Assembly: GCA_018881555.1 (NCBI GenBank)
Contig: JACAXG010000012.1
Location: 7,552,087-7,616,086, forward strand
Direction of reading: 5' to 3'
From: Amblyornis subalaris
Taxonomy: Eukaryota; Chordata; Aves; Passeriformes; Ptilonorhynchidae
Length of the DNA stretch: 64,000 nucleotides
Part shown: positions 50,380 through 60,200 of the stretch, piece by piece
Layout of the letters: the number at the start of each line of letters is the position of its first letter
Position numbering within the stretch: position 1 is the stretch's first letter
Notes under the pieces: generated by a model
What the model was told of the DNA's origin: nothing
Seen by the model: the letters and a program-made list of their open reading frames with translations, nothing else
Databases searched by the model: none
Program-made: the position numbers and the translations under genes

Positions 50380-51135
50380 GCCAGGAGCGAGGCAGCTTGT
50401 ACTTCCCGCTCCCGCTCCCCGTTCTGGCAGGCGGCTCTGGCCGAGGCTCGGCGCTTCTGGGTCTCGGCCGGCAGTGGCGGAAGCCCACGAGCAGGGACAA
50501 TCCTTGTCCTGATGCTCCCCCATCCGACAATTTCTGGGTGTCTCCCTTCGCACAGCCGACTCTTTTGCCGTTATTTCCATCGGGTTTGGTTCCTGCCTGC
50601 GCTGCGCGGCCGTCAGCGCCCGGGGCGGGGGCCGGCCGGCACCCGCGGCACGGCAGCGCGGCCGGGACGCGCCCGGCTCCGCGGGGCCGCTCCGCGCCCC
50701 GCGCTGTCCCGGCCCCGGCGCTGCGGGGCTGCCGCGCTGCCCGCGGGCGGGGCGGGCGGGGCGGGGCGCGGGGGGCGGCGCGGTGCGCGGGCGGGCGGGG
50801 GGGCGCGGGGGGCGGTGCCGGCGCTCGGCGCTGACAGCCACATGCCGCCCTGCCTGAAAAGGCTGCGAGGCGCCGGCGGGGAGGGAGAGGAGGCGCAGAC
50901 GGCGCCCCAGCCCGCACCACCGCCGCCGCGCCCCGGGGGATGCCCAGGCGCCGGCCCCGCGGGTCGCCCTAGGGGAGAGGTGCTCCGCCGGCACCGCCCG
51001 CCCCGCAGCCCCGGCGCGGGAAACGCCGCCGCCCCTCGCTGAGCCCCGCCGGAGCTGGTCACGAGTGGGGCGCCCACGCGGGGCGCGGCGCGCCCGGGGT
51101 AGGGAGGCGAAGCCCGGCCCCATAGCCTCGGGTGT
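50380..51135 (+). promoter_or_regulatory. NRP2: NRP2 CpG island promoter
   Basis: The sequence changes abruptly from AT-rich to extremely GC- and CpG-rich, with dense CpGs across about 750 bases, and ends about 50 bases before the NRP2 start codon. Tandem GC boxes (GGGCGGGGC at 50745-50753 and again at 50754-50762) are classic Sp1/KLF sites. I see no convincing TATA box, so initiation is probably dispersed. The G-run-rich part 50745-50817 is a candidate G-quadruplex tract on the + strand. The transcription start cannot be placed from sequence alone. The long minus-strand open frames crossing the island (545 and 279 codons) reflect the near absence of stops in this composition. Confidence 0.85.
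50842..51042 (+). other. Possible upstream ORF in NRP2 leader
   Basis: An ATG at 50842 opens 66 codons rich in Pro, Gly, Ala and Arg and closes with TGA at 51040-51042, about 146 bases before the NRP2 start codon. It would be an upstream ORF if transcription starts before 50842. The start context (C at -3, C at +4) is weak, so scanning ribosomes might largely bypass it. The peptide shows no recognisable domain and its composition follows the CpG island. The call depends on where the transcript begins. Confidence 0.3.
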
Positions 51136-51146
51136 TGTGTTGTGGG

Positions 51147-51170
51147 TTTTTTTGTTTTTTTTTTTTTTTT
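51147..51170 (+). promoter_or_regulatory. NRP2: T-tract in NRP2 5' leader
   Basis: Seven T, one G and sixteen T residues stand 18 bases before the NRP2 ATG, immediately after the CpG island. In the transcript this would be a long U-tract next to the start codon, able to bind poly-U or pyrimidine-tract binding proteins. Its exact length may be affected by sequencing. Whether it is in the mature leader depends on the start site, but its closeness to the ATG makes this likely. Confidence 0.6.
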
Positions 51171-51188
51171 CATAATTTGTTCCGAAGG

Positions 51189-51261
51189 ATGGATACGTTT
51201 CTTCTCGCGTGGGGATTTCTAGGGCTGTGCTTGCCCGGCTCTGGAGGCACGGCGGAGACAG
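51189..51261 (+). CDS. NRP2: NRP2 coding exon 1 (signal peptide)
   Basis: The exon encodes the first 24 residues of neuropilin-2, plus one base of codon 25. ATG at 51189 has a strong start context, A at -3 and G at +4 (GAAGGATGG). The peptide begins MDTFLLAWGFLGLCLPG, a typical signal peptide hydrophobic core, followed by a Gly/Ser/Thr-rich tail leading to signal cleavage around residues 22-25. The human protein starts MDMFPLTWVFLALY and has the same number of residues before its first CUB cysteine, so there is no length change. The donor is CAG|GTAAGG (intron from 51262), phase 1. When joined to exon 2 the split codon reads Ala. NRP2 is a plasma membrane co-receptor that pairs with plexins for SEMA3F and SEMA3C and with VEGF receptors for VEGF-C, and it guides axons, neural crest and lymphatic vessels. 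Confidence 0.94.
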
Positions 51262-52244
51262 GTAAGGCGCCCTCATGGACGAGGGATGTCCCCGTCCGCC
51301 CAACTTTCGGGTTCCCGGGCGCGGTCCCGGTCTCACACCATAGACGCTTTTCGTGGGAATAAATTTAGGGAATATATGAGGGATCGGCCGCGCCACGCAG
51401 CTTTCGCAGCTCGGGTTTTGGAGGGGCTCGTGCGTATGGCGGGGCGGAGACGGCGCAGCCCCCGGCAAGGCGCGCAGCGGTTGAAGCCGCGCAGCTCCCA
51501 GNGCCCGGCGTGACGGGGTGAGGGGACGGAGCCGCATTGGAAAGTTGCGTGCTGTTTTTTGGGGGAGCTGCGGGGAAGGGAGGGGAAGCGGTAGGAGCCG
51601 CATCCCGTACACCCGCATCCGGATGCCCGCGGCCCCGTGCCCGGTTGCAACCTCGGGAAACTTTACATGAGAAATTAAAATCATCTGGCAGGGAGCAGGC
51701 AGTCGGAGCAGTGCGGGGCTGGTAGCGGGCGAAGCTTTAGCGGCGGTGGCGGTACCCTCAGGAAAGGCTGCCTGCGGTACGTGCGGGACCTGCACTTACT
51801 TTGCAAACGCCGGGCTGTCCCGGGACAAGGCGGGTTCGTGGCAGGTATTGGGATGCGAGTGTGTTTTTCTGGTCTTCGCTGAAGAGCTAGGCTGGACTGT
51901 CAGGAGACGCTGGGATGAAACCCATCTTTACATTGCTTCGGTATGGGGCAGAAGCGGAGCAGGCTGAGGCTGGGCCCNGTGCTCGCCAGCCACTGGCTTT
52001 TAGTGTTGCTGATGGGGGCAACAGGGTCCCGATCTGGAGTAGTCCCTGGAGGAAAAGGATATGCCTTCCACTGCTCTGTCGGGGCTCCTTCTGTGCTCAG
52101 GAGCTGCCTGGCAGGACGGTAGTGCCGAGCCAGCAGCTGCTGAGCTGTGGGTTTGCCTTCCCGTTAGTCGGGGCCTCGGGACATGGCTCAGGGCCCTGAG
52201 CTGCGGTCTGACCCGGGCAGTGTTAGATGATGGCAGAGTGCAGT

Positions 52245-52316
52245 CTGCCTTCTCCTGCCTCTCTGCCTTCTCCTGCCTCTCTGCCTTCTCCTGCCTCTCT
52301 GCCTTCTCCTGCCTTT
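52245..52316. repeat. 18-bp minisatellite, four units
   Basis: The unit CTGCCTTCTCCTGCCTCT occurs four times head to tail, at 52245, 52263, 52281 and 52299. The first three units are identical and the last has one change (CTTT for CTCT). A partial, diverged continuation follows. Near-identity implies recent slippage or expansion. Because 18 is a multiple of three, frames stay open through it on both strands, giving the repeats ERQEKA (minus) and SAFSCL (plus). These are not evidence of a gene. Confidence 0.95.
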
Positions 52317-53930
52317 CTGCCGCCTTCTGCCCCGGAGCTGTGTGGCCACCCAGCTTCCCCTTGAAAAGGGGAAGTGAGAGGGTCTCTGCTGCCTGAGAAA
52401 ATCCCTCTCTTTTGCAGACCAAAGCACAGACATTCCCGATATACATTCAGCTGCCGGTTGGCATCACATCCTTCCTAATGGTCATAAAGAAAAAAAAAAA
52501 TCCCATCTTTTGTTCAAGTAGGAAAACGAATAGGCACTCGATGGGATGAAGAGAAAGTGTAGTGTCCTGGGAGGCCCTTGCTGAGTTCAACAGTCTTTTC
52601 AGATGATCCCTGTTGCAGAATGTCTGATCTCCTGGAGTAGGTTTTGTGCTGTGGCAGATCGGGCTTTAATCTGAGGCTGGATCCTGAGGGTGCACTGGTC
52701 AGCCTGGTTGCCAGCCCTGTGGCTGCTGAGCCCGAGTGTGCGCCTGTGTCNATGTGGGCGCCTCCTTTCTATCCTGGAGTGAGTTCGGCATCAGGACTGT
52801 TAACTAGGAAGACGTTTGTGAGCAAACTGTGTCTCTCAGGCCGTTCAGTCGCTGTAAGCAGTATTTATTTGAATGCGGGGTTTTCCCGGCTAAGCAGAGC
52901 ATCACATGGTGTTGNAGCCAGCAAGGAAGTTGTCTCCCTGCGGCCGACACCAAGCGGTGGTTTTCCGAGATGTTGGGTGACTGCAAACCCAGTCAAATTA
53001 CTTTATTGCCAGCATAGCGAGCAAAGGTACGGGGTAATGGGATGCAAACCTCTATCAGGCTACACTCAGCTCCAGTAAATTAGCCAGCCTAGTAAGGAAA
53101 ACATGCCAGAGGTAGATGGATTTATGTTTCAGTCTGGTGTATCTGAAAGCCTTCCCCCATTATGCAAGTCCCTCTTTAGGTTCCCTAAGGGAGGTTAGTA
53201 GAGAAGGGAGACGTTTTTAATAGACAATAATATGATAATCCACATGGAAAAAAACCTCATGCAATATTTCTACAGTAAGAGATAAACAGTGCAGCTGCCA
53301 ATTTGTATGTAGCCAAGCAAACCCTGAGATAACCATGGAGGAGAGTGGGTGGGAGACCCGTGAAGATAAATCTGAAGGTTGGATGCCTGTATGTTTTTCA
53401 TTTTCCTGTAAAAAGCAATGAAGTAAGAAAGTAACGGATTTGAGTGACCCAAGTACTGAGCCATTCAGATGATGTTTATGCAGCTCTGAGCAAAGCTCAC
53501 TCTGAAGCCTTCCAAGTAGTTTACTTAAAAGCTAGTATTTTTAGTAATGACTTAGGAGATGTAGCAAGGTGGGGAGAGGGACCAAAACAAATTGCTGCCA
53601 AGCAAGCGCACAGCCACACATACAAACATGCACACACACCCCCATGGAAGCATTGAGTGTAGTGCCTCCTGCCCGTATGCTGTTAACTCGGCTCTTACTG
53701 GGAACAAAAGCTTTTTTTGGACTAGGAATCAGATAGTTGTCAGGAGCATCACTGAAAACCTCTGATACGAGCTCGGTGGGGGGCTCTGACCCAGGTTAGG
53801 GTGTTGCATTTTCTTTTCCTAATTTTACTGCTGCAGAAAATCCTGGTGTGTGGTGTCTGGAGTGACAGGCATGCATATTGTTCCCAAAGGGCTGTACGGA
53901 GCCGCTTCCCATCTCCCTGCCTTGCTCCTT

Positions 53931-53933
<3 letters not shown>

Positions 53934-53965
<32 letters not shown>
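53934..53965. repeat. 32-base poly-C homopolymer
   Basis: An uninterrupted run of 32 C residues, followed by TCCAG, sits in NRP2 intron 1. Poly-C of this length is rare in vertebrate DNA and hard to sequence, so the length is approximate. The complementary G run could form quadruplexes and the C strand an i-motif. It makes open frames rich in Pro (plus) or Gly (minus). Confidence 0.95.
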
Positions 53966-53968
<3 letters not shown>

Positions 53969-55686
53969 AGTATCTACTGTGTTTGGTACCTTGTGCACGG
54001 CTTTAGAAGGTGAAAAAGAGAAAGCCTTCCACTTTGCTGTACCGGAGAAGGCAGTGCTTCCTGTCCCAGCAGCCGGCCCGGGCAGGCGGGTGGGTTGATT
54101 TCCTAGCAGAAACCTCCAGTACTGCCAGGCTCCAGGACATGGTGGCCTTGTACTGCAGATAGCTTGAGAGGAGAAAGCATCCTTCATGGGGTTTAGGAAG
54201 CTGTCAGGTTCAGATAAGGCTGGGATCCTATCCTGTGGGATCCCCAGTTGTATTAATAAGGAAAAATTAATTTTTAAGCACTGGGATTGCTGCCAAATTA
54301 TATGACCTCTGACAGACCAGCTGTGCTAGGAAAATAAATTGTCTACATCTGAGACCCGTGATCCTATCTGAAATCGAAATAGAAAAAAAGTTGTCATTTA
54401 GCCACAGTGGTGGGGGCAGATTGCAGCAGCCTGAGAGCAAACTGTAAGCTGTTAAACTTGTTCTCCATTGTGTGGTGAAGTCACCACCACCGTGCCCCCA
54501 TGGGGTCTCAGGAACACAGTTGTCTAATCCGGGAAGTGCGGAAAGCTGATGTGCCTGCACACACCCAAACTGGGGCTGACGGTGTCAGCACAGAGGTGGG
54601 GGCAGAAGTGGGATGTGAACGTTTCCAGCTCTATCCTCACTCTGTAACAGCCCTTTGACACATTTCTAATTATAATTCACACACAGACAAAGAGGTAGCT
54701 GGGCTATTTTCGAAATCCCCGTCTACACCCTGGTGGAAACCGCAATACTAGCAACAACATAAATCAGGGCTGTTGCTAACAGTGTTGCACACGGCTTAGC
54801 GCTACAGTAGCATGGGTTTAATCACACTCAGAATCAAAGGGTCAGCCTGCTCCCTGCCTGAGCCAAAGCGCCATCTCAGAAGGCCAGATCCTGAGCCAGG
54901 CTTGATGCCCGTGCAGTGAAAAGATACAAATGCAGACACGGAGGAGAGATTTGTCAGCACGAGGTCAGCAGGCACAGGGCCAAACACTCGAAATCACAAC
55001 TTGGATCTGTAACCCTTTCTATGTGCAAGTGGTGCCCGTGAATCACACTGGGGAGGGAGGCTAGAGTAATGCTGGGAGGCTGGGACTCCAGCTACAGCCT
55101 TGGTGAGACGACCTCTTCCCAAGCAGGATGGGGAAAGGGGGTACAAGTAGCAAGCTGGCATGCAGAATAGCCTGAAGTATTACTTGCAGGGGTGGATGGC
55201 TGTAGGGACTTTCTGTCTGACTGCTTCTTCCCCTCTCTTCATGCTTGATGAGTCAAAGAAAATGGGCTCCAGAGATGAAGTGCTGGGCTCCAGGTCTTTG
55301 AAACCTGCCCTCGTTTCTCCCCATGCATTTGAGACAAAGGCAAGACATCTGCCCAGCTGTTCTGATGGGTCACCCCTAGTTGTGAAGTGTTGTCTGTGTA
55401 GGGCTTGAATACCTGCCTTTTTCTATGTCCCTTCTAGGAGGATGGTGAAGCCAAAAGGATGCTGTCCTTTTATTCTGCTTATGTTTTGTTGAAAGGCTCC
55501 TTTGAACCTCTTTTTTTTAAGGGATGTATGCCAGAAGAGGAGGGAGGAAAACCCCAACCCCTTGTGTATGTAGAACTTATAATCTCCCTGGTTCCTCCTT
55601 TCTCTTCACAGGCACACAGATCTCTACCTTTCCTCACACACAGAGCCCCTCCAGTCGGGGGGGACTGCCTTGCTGCCTGCCATACG

Positions 55687-55711
55687 CACACACACACACA
55701 CACACACACAC
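55687..55711. repeat. CA microsatellite, about 12 units
   Basis: A perfect CA dinucleotide run of about twelve units lies in NRP2 intron 1. It is long enough to be length-polymorphic and is useful as a linked marker for NRP2. Confidence 0.95.
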
Positions 55712-57027
55712 TTCTGCATCCGTTCCTTCCCTATGCTCTCCCTCACATACCCAGAGCCCCTCAACAGCTTTCTCCGTCATGCACACCCCCAAGCTCACTC
55801 CTGCTTTCCTCTCTTTCAGTTTGCCTGCAGAATATGTGCTCAGCAGCTAACAATGTGTTTAAGACACTCTCCAGCATGTGCAATAACTTCGGTGCTACTC
55901 GTGAGGCTCCACAGTAGCCGGATTTGAGCAAGCTCTCAGAGGCTGAAGCCACTACTGCTCGGCAGTGTGCATGGGGGGACCTGCGGTGGGGCGCTCTATG
56001 TGGCTCTGGAGGTGCTGCTTCCTTCCCGTCCCAGCCGTGGGGCTGGCTGCAGCCAAGGCACCGAATTTTGCTCTGAGGCTCCAACAGGGCCCCTTGGGAG
56101 GGAGGAACAAGCCAGGGGTGTTGTGAGATTGAGAGGCTCTGCTAGCTGCTGTGGAAAGAGGCAGGCATAAACTGCCATTGCCTGGTGGGGAAAACCAGGA
56201 TTCAGTTTCAGAATGGACCCTGACAGATGAGTTCAAAAGCTGTGAGGAAGCTGGGAGGGTGTGGGGGGAGATGACAGATGAGATAAGCTTTTTTTTCTTC
56301 TTGGAATTTTTGTAATAATAATACTAATTAGTATTTCAGAGGCATTGAACACCTTTCATCAAGCCTGAAGCTCTTTAGAGAGGAATCCTAGGGGAATCTT
56401 TTTTTCATGTGTACAACTAGAAATGTCCCTTGTCTCTATGGCCCTTGAACCCGTCTGTTATTGACAGCATTCATGGGGGTGGCTCAGCAAATTTTCATTG
56501 TCTTATTTTTTTGCTAATGTAGCCTATAGGTAGGGTGGCAGGCTGCCATGCAGAAAGCCTTCAAGCTTCCCCAAATCTGTTTGCCTGCCTGCCATGCCAG
56601 GGAATTTTCCTCAGAAACTGCCTGGCCTGCAGCTTGAAGGTCTCCTAAAGCTGCCACCTGTTCCTGGGAGAGGGCAGTGTGTCTCCATGAGACTTCAAGC
56701 CCTTTGGAGCCTAATACAGAGGCAGGAGAGGCAGGCATGATTTCTCCAAGTTCAAAATGCAGTTATCCGCCTCCCTTGTATGTGCACGCACACACTCACA
56801 TGCTCTCTGGAATGATTGCTGGAATAGCCAGGAGTTGTAATTCCAGACCCACCGATTACNTTTGCCAGCAAGCTGGGAAAATTGTGTGCACATGTGTCTA
56901 TATAAAGACTAACACTATTAAGTTGGTTGCCCTATTGGAATTGCATTTGCCTCTGATATAAGATAACAAATAATAAAGTTAGTGAAGGTGGATGAACAGG
57001 ATATAAAATCTCATCAAAGGTATAAGA

Positions 57028-57062
57028 GAGGGGTTGGACAGGATGGACATTTAAAGGTCAAG
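57028..57062 (+). repeat. CR1-like 3'-end relic
   Basis: GAGAGGGGTTGGACAGGATG followed by GACATTTAAAGGTCAAG closely resembles the conserved 3' segment of avian CR1 LINEs, approximately ggggttggactagatgacctttaaaggtcc. Only about 35 bases are recognisable, and the terminal octamer repeat of CR1 is not visible. It is one of the few hints that this is avian or other sauropsid DNA. Confidence 0.5.
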
Positions 57063-57133
57063 GTCGTCAGTGGCTCAAGTGGTACAAAGNGATGTCAGTC
57101 CCTGGAAGGTGGCTATACAGAACGACAGGGGTG

Positions 57134-57200
57134 GAAATCAGCTGAGCTCCAGTGATTTCAAAGCAAATTACCTGGATTTGAATGCAGGATTTGGCCCTCT
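57134..57200. repeat. Decayed amniote palindromic repeat relic
   Basis: GCTGAGCTCCAGTGATTTCA is followed by AATTACCTGGATTTGAATGC and AGGATTTGGCCCT. This order fits one arm of the sauropsid family with 'ggagttactccactgacttcaatggag', then 'acctgg', then 'cagaatttggccc'. The copy lies in NRP2 intron 1, just downstream of the CR1-like piece. Confidence 0.5.
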
Positions 57201-60200
57201 CATTTTCCATGGTGAAGCTTGAGTAGGTCTCTATTTCAGGTTTCCACTCAATTCTTTTGTGAATTAACATGGAAAGAAAAAGTACAGGTATCAGAAGTCT
57301 CCAAATCTCCTTCTCTCCTGTCCTCCCTCCAACATACTCTTCTTATTTAAAAATAATTTGAAATGACATCTTTTTGCAAATGCTCACAGCTAAAATGTTC
57401 CATTTGCTGAGCTTTCCGGTATTCCCCTTTAAATGCTGTCCAGCGCTATAAAATGAATATATTGCATCCCTTCCCAGTTGCCTTAGGAAGCAGTCAAATG
57501 CCTGCATTCCTCAACTGATGGATTGGCGAGTTTCTTTCTTGCTTAAGCCCAGACAGTGTTTTATGAGCTTGTCTCATGACAGGCTTGAGATACTTTGAAT
57601 TGAACAAAATCCTAGTTCAAATGACAAAAGCAGTCTTTAAATTCTACTTTACTATGTCTCTACTTTTAAGTGAAATTTAGTTAAACTGGTAAAGGTCTTC
57701 AGTGAAATGTTCAGGGGACTTTCCCTGGTTGTGTGAAATCAAGATGTGGATGTGGGTAGTGCTCCGGAACGAAATGTGCATGTAAGAGCCTTGTGTTGTT
57801 TGGGTGTGTTTGTCCATTAGTTTGTTCAGGAAGCCTTTGAAGCTTTATCTCGCAATCCAAAGCAAACACGCTTCTGCTAAAATGATCTATGCTACTGGGG
57901 ATAAAATATCTANTCTTATTAGCTTCCTCTGCACTATGTCTCTCTCCTTGGCCAATGGCTAAACTGTGTAAGATTTAAATCTAAGTGTTCATATTTGTGT
58001 TCCTGCCTCCTGTGAAAGTTGTGCTGTGCGGTTTGGGGTGAGAGTCCCCGCCACTTTAGCTGTGCCTAGCCAGGGTCAGAGCTGGGGGAATGAGGCAGGA
58101 TGAACCTTAATGGTAATGAATCCTTGGCAGAAGAGAGCTGTTTGTCTCCTCCATACCAGGGTTTTGCAAAGTGCTTGGAAACGCATGGACCTTGAAAAAC
58201 TCTGATCTTTGTAGAGCTGTGTGACTAACAGAACAGAAACAAGGGCTTCCTGCACAAGGGCTCAAGCCAAGTTCAACAGCTCTGAGAGAAGTAGGTTGTG
58301 CATGCCAACACCTGTATTTTGCTGCACTGTCAGAGGGTTGGCAGGACAAATCTCCTCTGCCCAATGCTGCATCCTGGGACATGCGAATCTTCTGCAGTGG
58401 TTGAATGAGAGTGTGAAGTTGGGCTGGAGGGCCTCATGCCAGGAACAGAAGTGACAAGGCTAGGCAGTGCATCTGCCTGTTGTGGAACTTCCAGGATCTC
58501 TCTCTCTTGTTCCTTTGCTGTCCTCAAAGGCTGCTCTTTTCAAGCAGCACAGACAGTGAAGCTGCTGCTTGCTTCTAAGGCATCCAGAACACCTTAAATT
58601 TTGTGCGCAGCCCTGGATTACATCCCAAAAATAAACTAAACTCACGCAATGGTTTTGTGCTGGACACTACAAGCTCTGAGAGGCTGTAGCATGTATGTTT
58701 GTTGTGAAATGGGCCTCTCTGGTGATGATTATTTTTGTTACAGGCAGAGTTGGCTTTAGTTTCTGTGTGGAAGGTCCAACAATAACAGTGAGCCCTGCTC
58801 TCCTGGGGTGAGGGAAATCCAGAGGGGTTTACTCGGCAGGAAATTCAAGTAGGAGAATGCTCTGCTCCCAGCCTAAGGTTTCAGCCTGATGAGCTGCAGA
58901 GCTGAAAAACCCCAAGTGTGAGCGAAGGTTCCTGGGGCCTGGCTGTTATTTTTGGGTCCCCTGAGTGATGATTGCTTGTTGCAGCCTGTGGGAGGCAGGA
59001 GGAGACTTCATCAGCCTGGGTGTCTCCAGTAGGTCAGGGCAGAGAAAGAGGTGTCTGCCCCTTGCAAAGGGTGAGGAGCTCAGCTGCTGATACCCATCTC
59101 CATGGGAAACTTTGGAGTTTCACACTGTACACTGCAGCATTTGCAGGAGTTCANTCCTTGTGAGCTTCTCCAGGTCTTCTTTTCCCACCCCTGTGGCTTG
59201 GTTGTCATCCTCTGGTGTAGTTCCCCTGTTGGGGTGGTCCTGCATGGAGAGGGTTGCAGGGATAATGTAAGTCATGTGGTGAGCCTTAATAAAAGAAGGG
59301 GTCTGCAGATTTCCCATCCTGACCATAGCCTGCTCCAACACTGCCAAAGAGTATCGACCTCCATAGCCTCCTTTGAGGAGCCCTGCCACTCTCCTGTGGC
59401 CTTGCCATTAGCACACCACTCCCCCGGCCTCTCTACCGTGTGGACCGGCAGGNGCCCCAGCAGTTTGCTTTCAACGCCTGCATTTTGCTTACTGAGCAAC
59501 GGGATGTCCCACGTACCTGGCAGACTTGGCTTGTACTTCAGAATTTAATTTTAATTTTATTAAGTGAATTCAGGGCTGGCAAAAGCTGCCAAAGCCCATT
59601 AGCTATGGAACACGTCTTGCTTCCAAAGCATACAGCCTGAGCAGTAGCCATGCCACTCACCTTTTCTTTTTTTTTTTTCTTTTGCATAGATGCAATGCAT
59701 CAATCTGTAAGAATTCATTTACATAGAAGTTTGACCCTTTACTATGAACAAAACAGGCCGTATTTTATACAGAAAGACAGTGGTTGGCATGACTGCTGAG
59801 TCAAACCCTTTGCCCATCAGTGGGCATGGTGATGGAATTTTTTTGTTGTTGTTGCAGGTGTTCATCTGCTAGATACCAGTGAGCTGAGAGAGAAAAAGCC
59901 CAACAGAACAATTACAGAGATATTAAAGTAATTTTGCCTCTTCAGATAACTCTAAGACTTGGGTTCCCTGGTATGCTGTTGCCCACCATGTGGGCAAGGC
60001 AGTGCTGTACCGAAGTAGCCCCCTTCATTTCTCTGGACCTTCTTGGGGAGGGATGAATGAGAGGACAAAATCTGTTCCTCTGAGAGACACAGATAAGCTT
60101 TCCTGCAGGTGGGAGACTTTCACTGCTGCAGAAAGATGGTGACTTTTTCCTGGTGGTATCTGAACACCTGAGGGATGTGGCTGGTGCTCTTGTTTACTTG

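Noticed and set aside
50158..51795. 545-codon minus-strand open frame as a protein gene
   Set aside because: It runs antisense through a CpG island, is Pro/Ala/Arg-rich by composition, contains no recognisable domain and overlaps the genuine NRP2 exon 1.
52000..52446. Minus-strand frame with ERQEKA hexapeptide repeats resembling a coiled-coil protein
   Set aside because: The repeats are just the 18-bp minisatellite read in frame, and the opposite strand is equally open.
53825..54187. Gly-rich (minus) and Pro-rich (plus) open frames
   Set aside because: Both are produced by the 32-base poly-C run.
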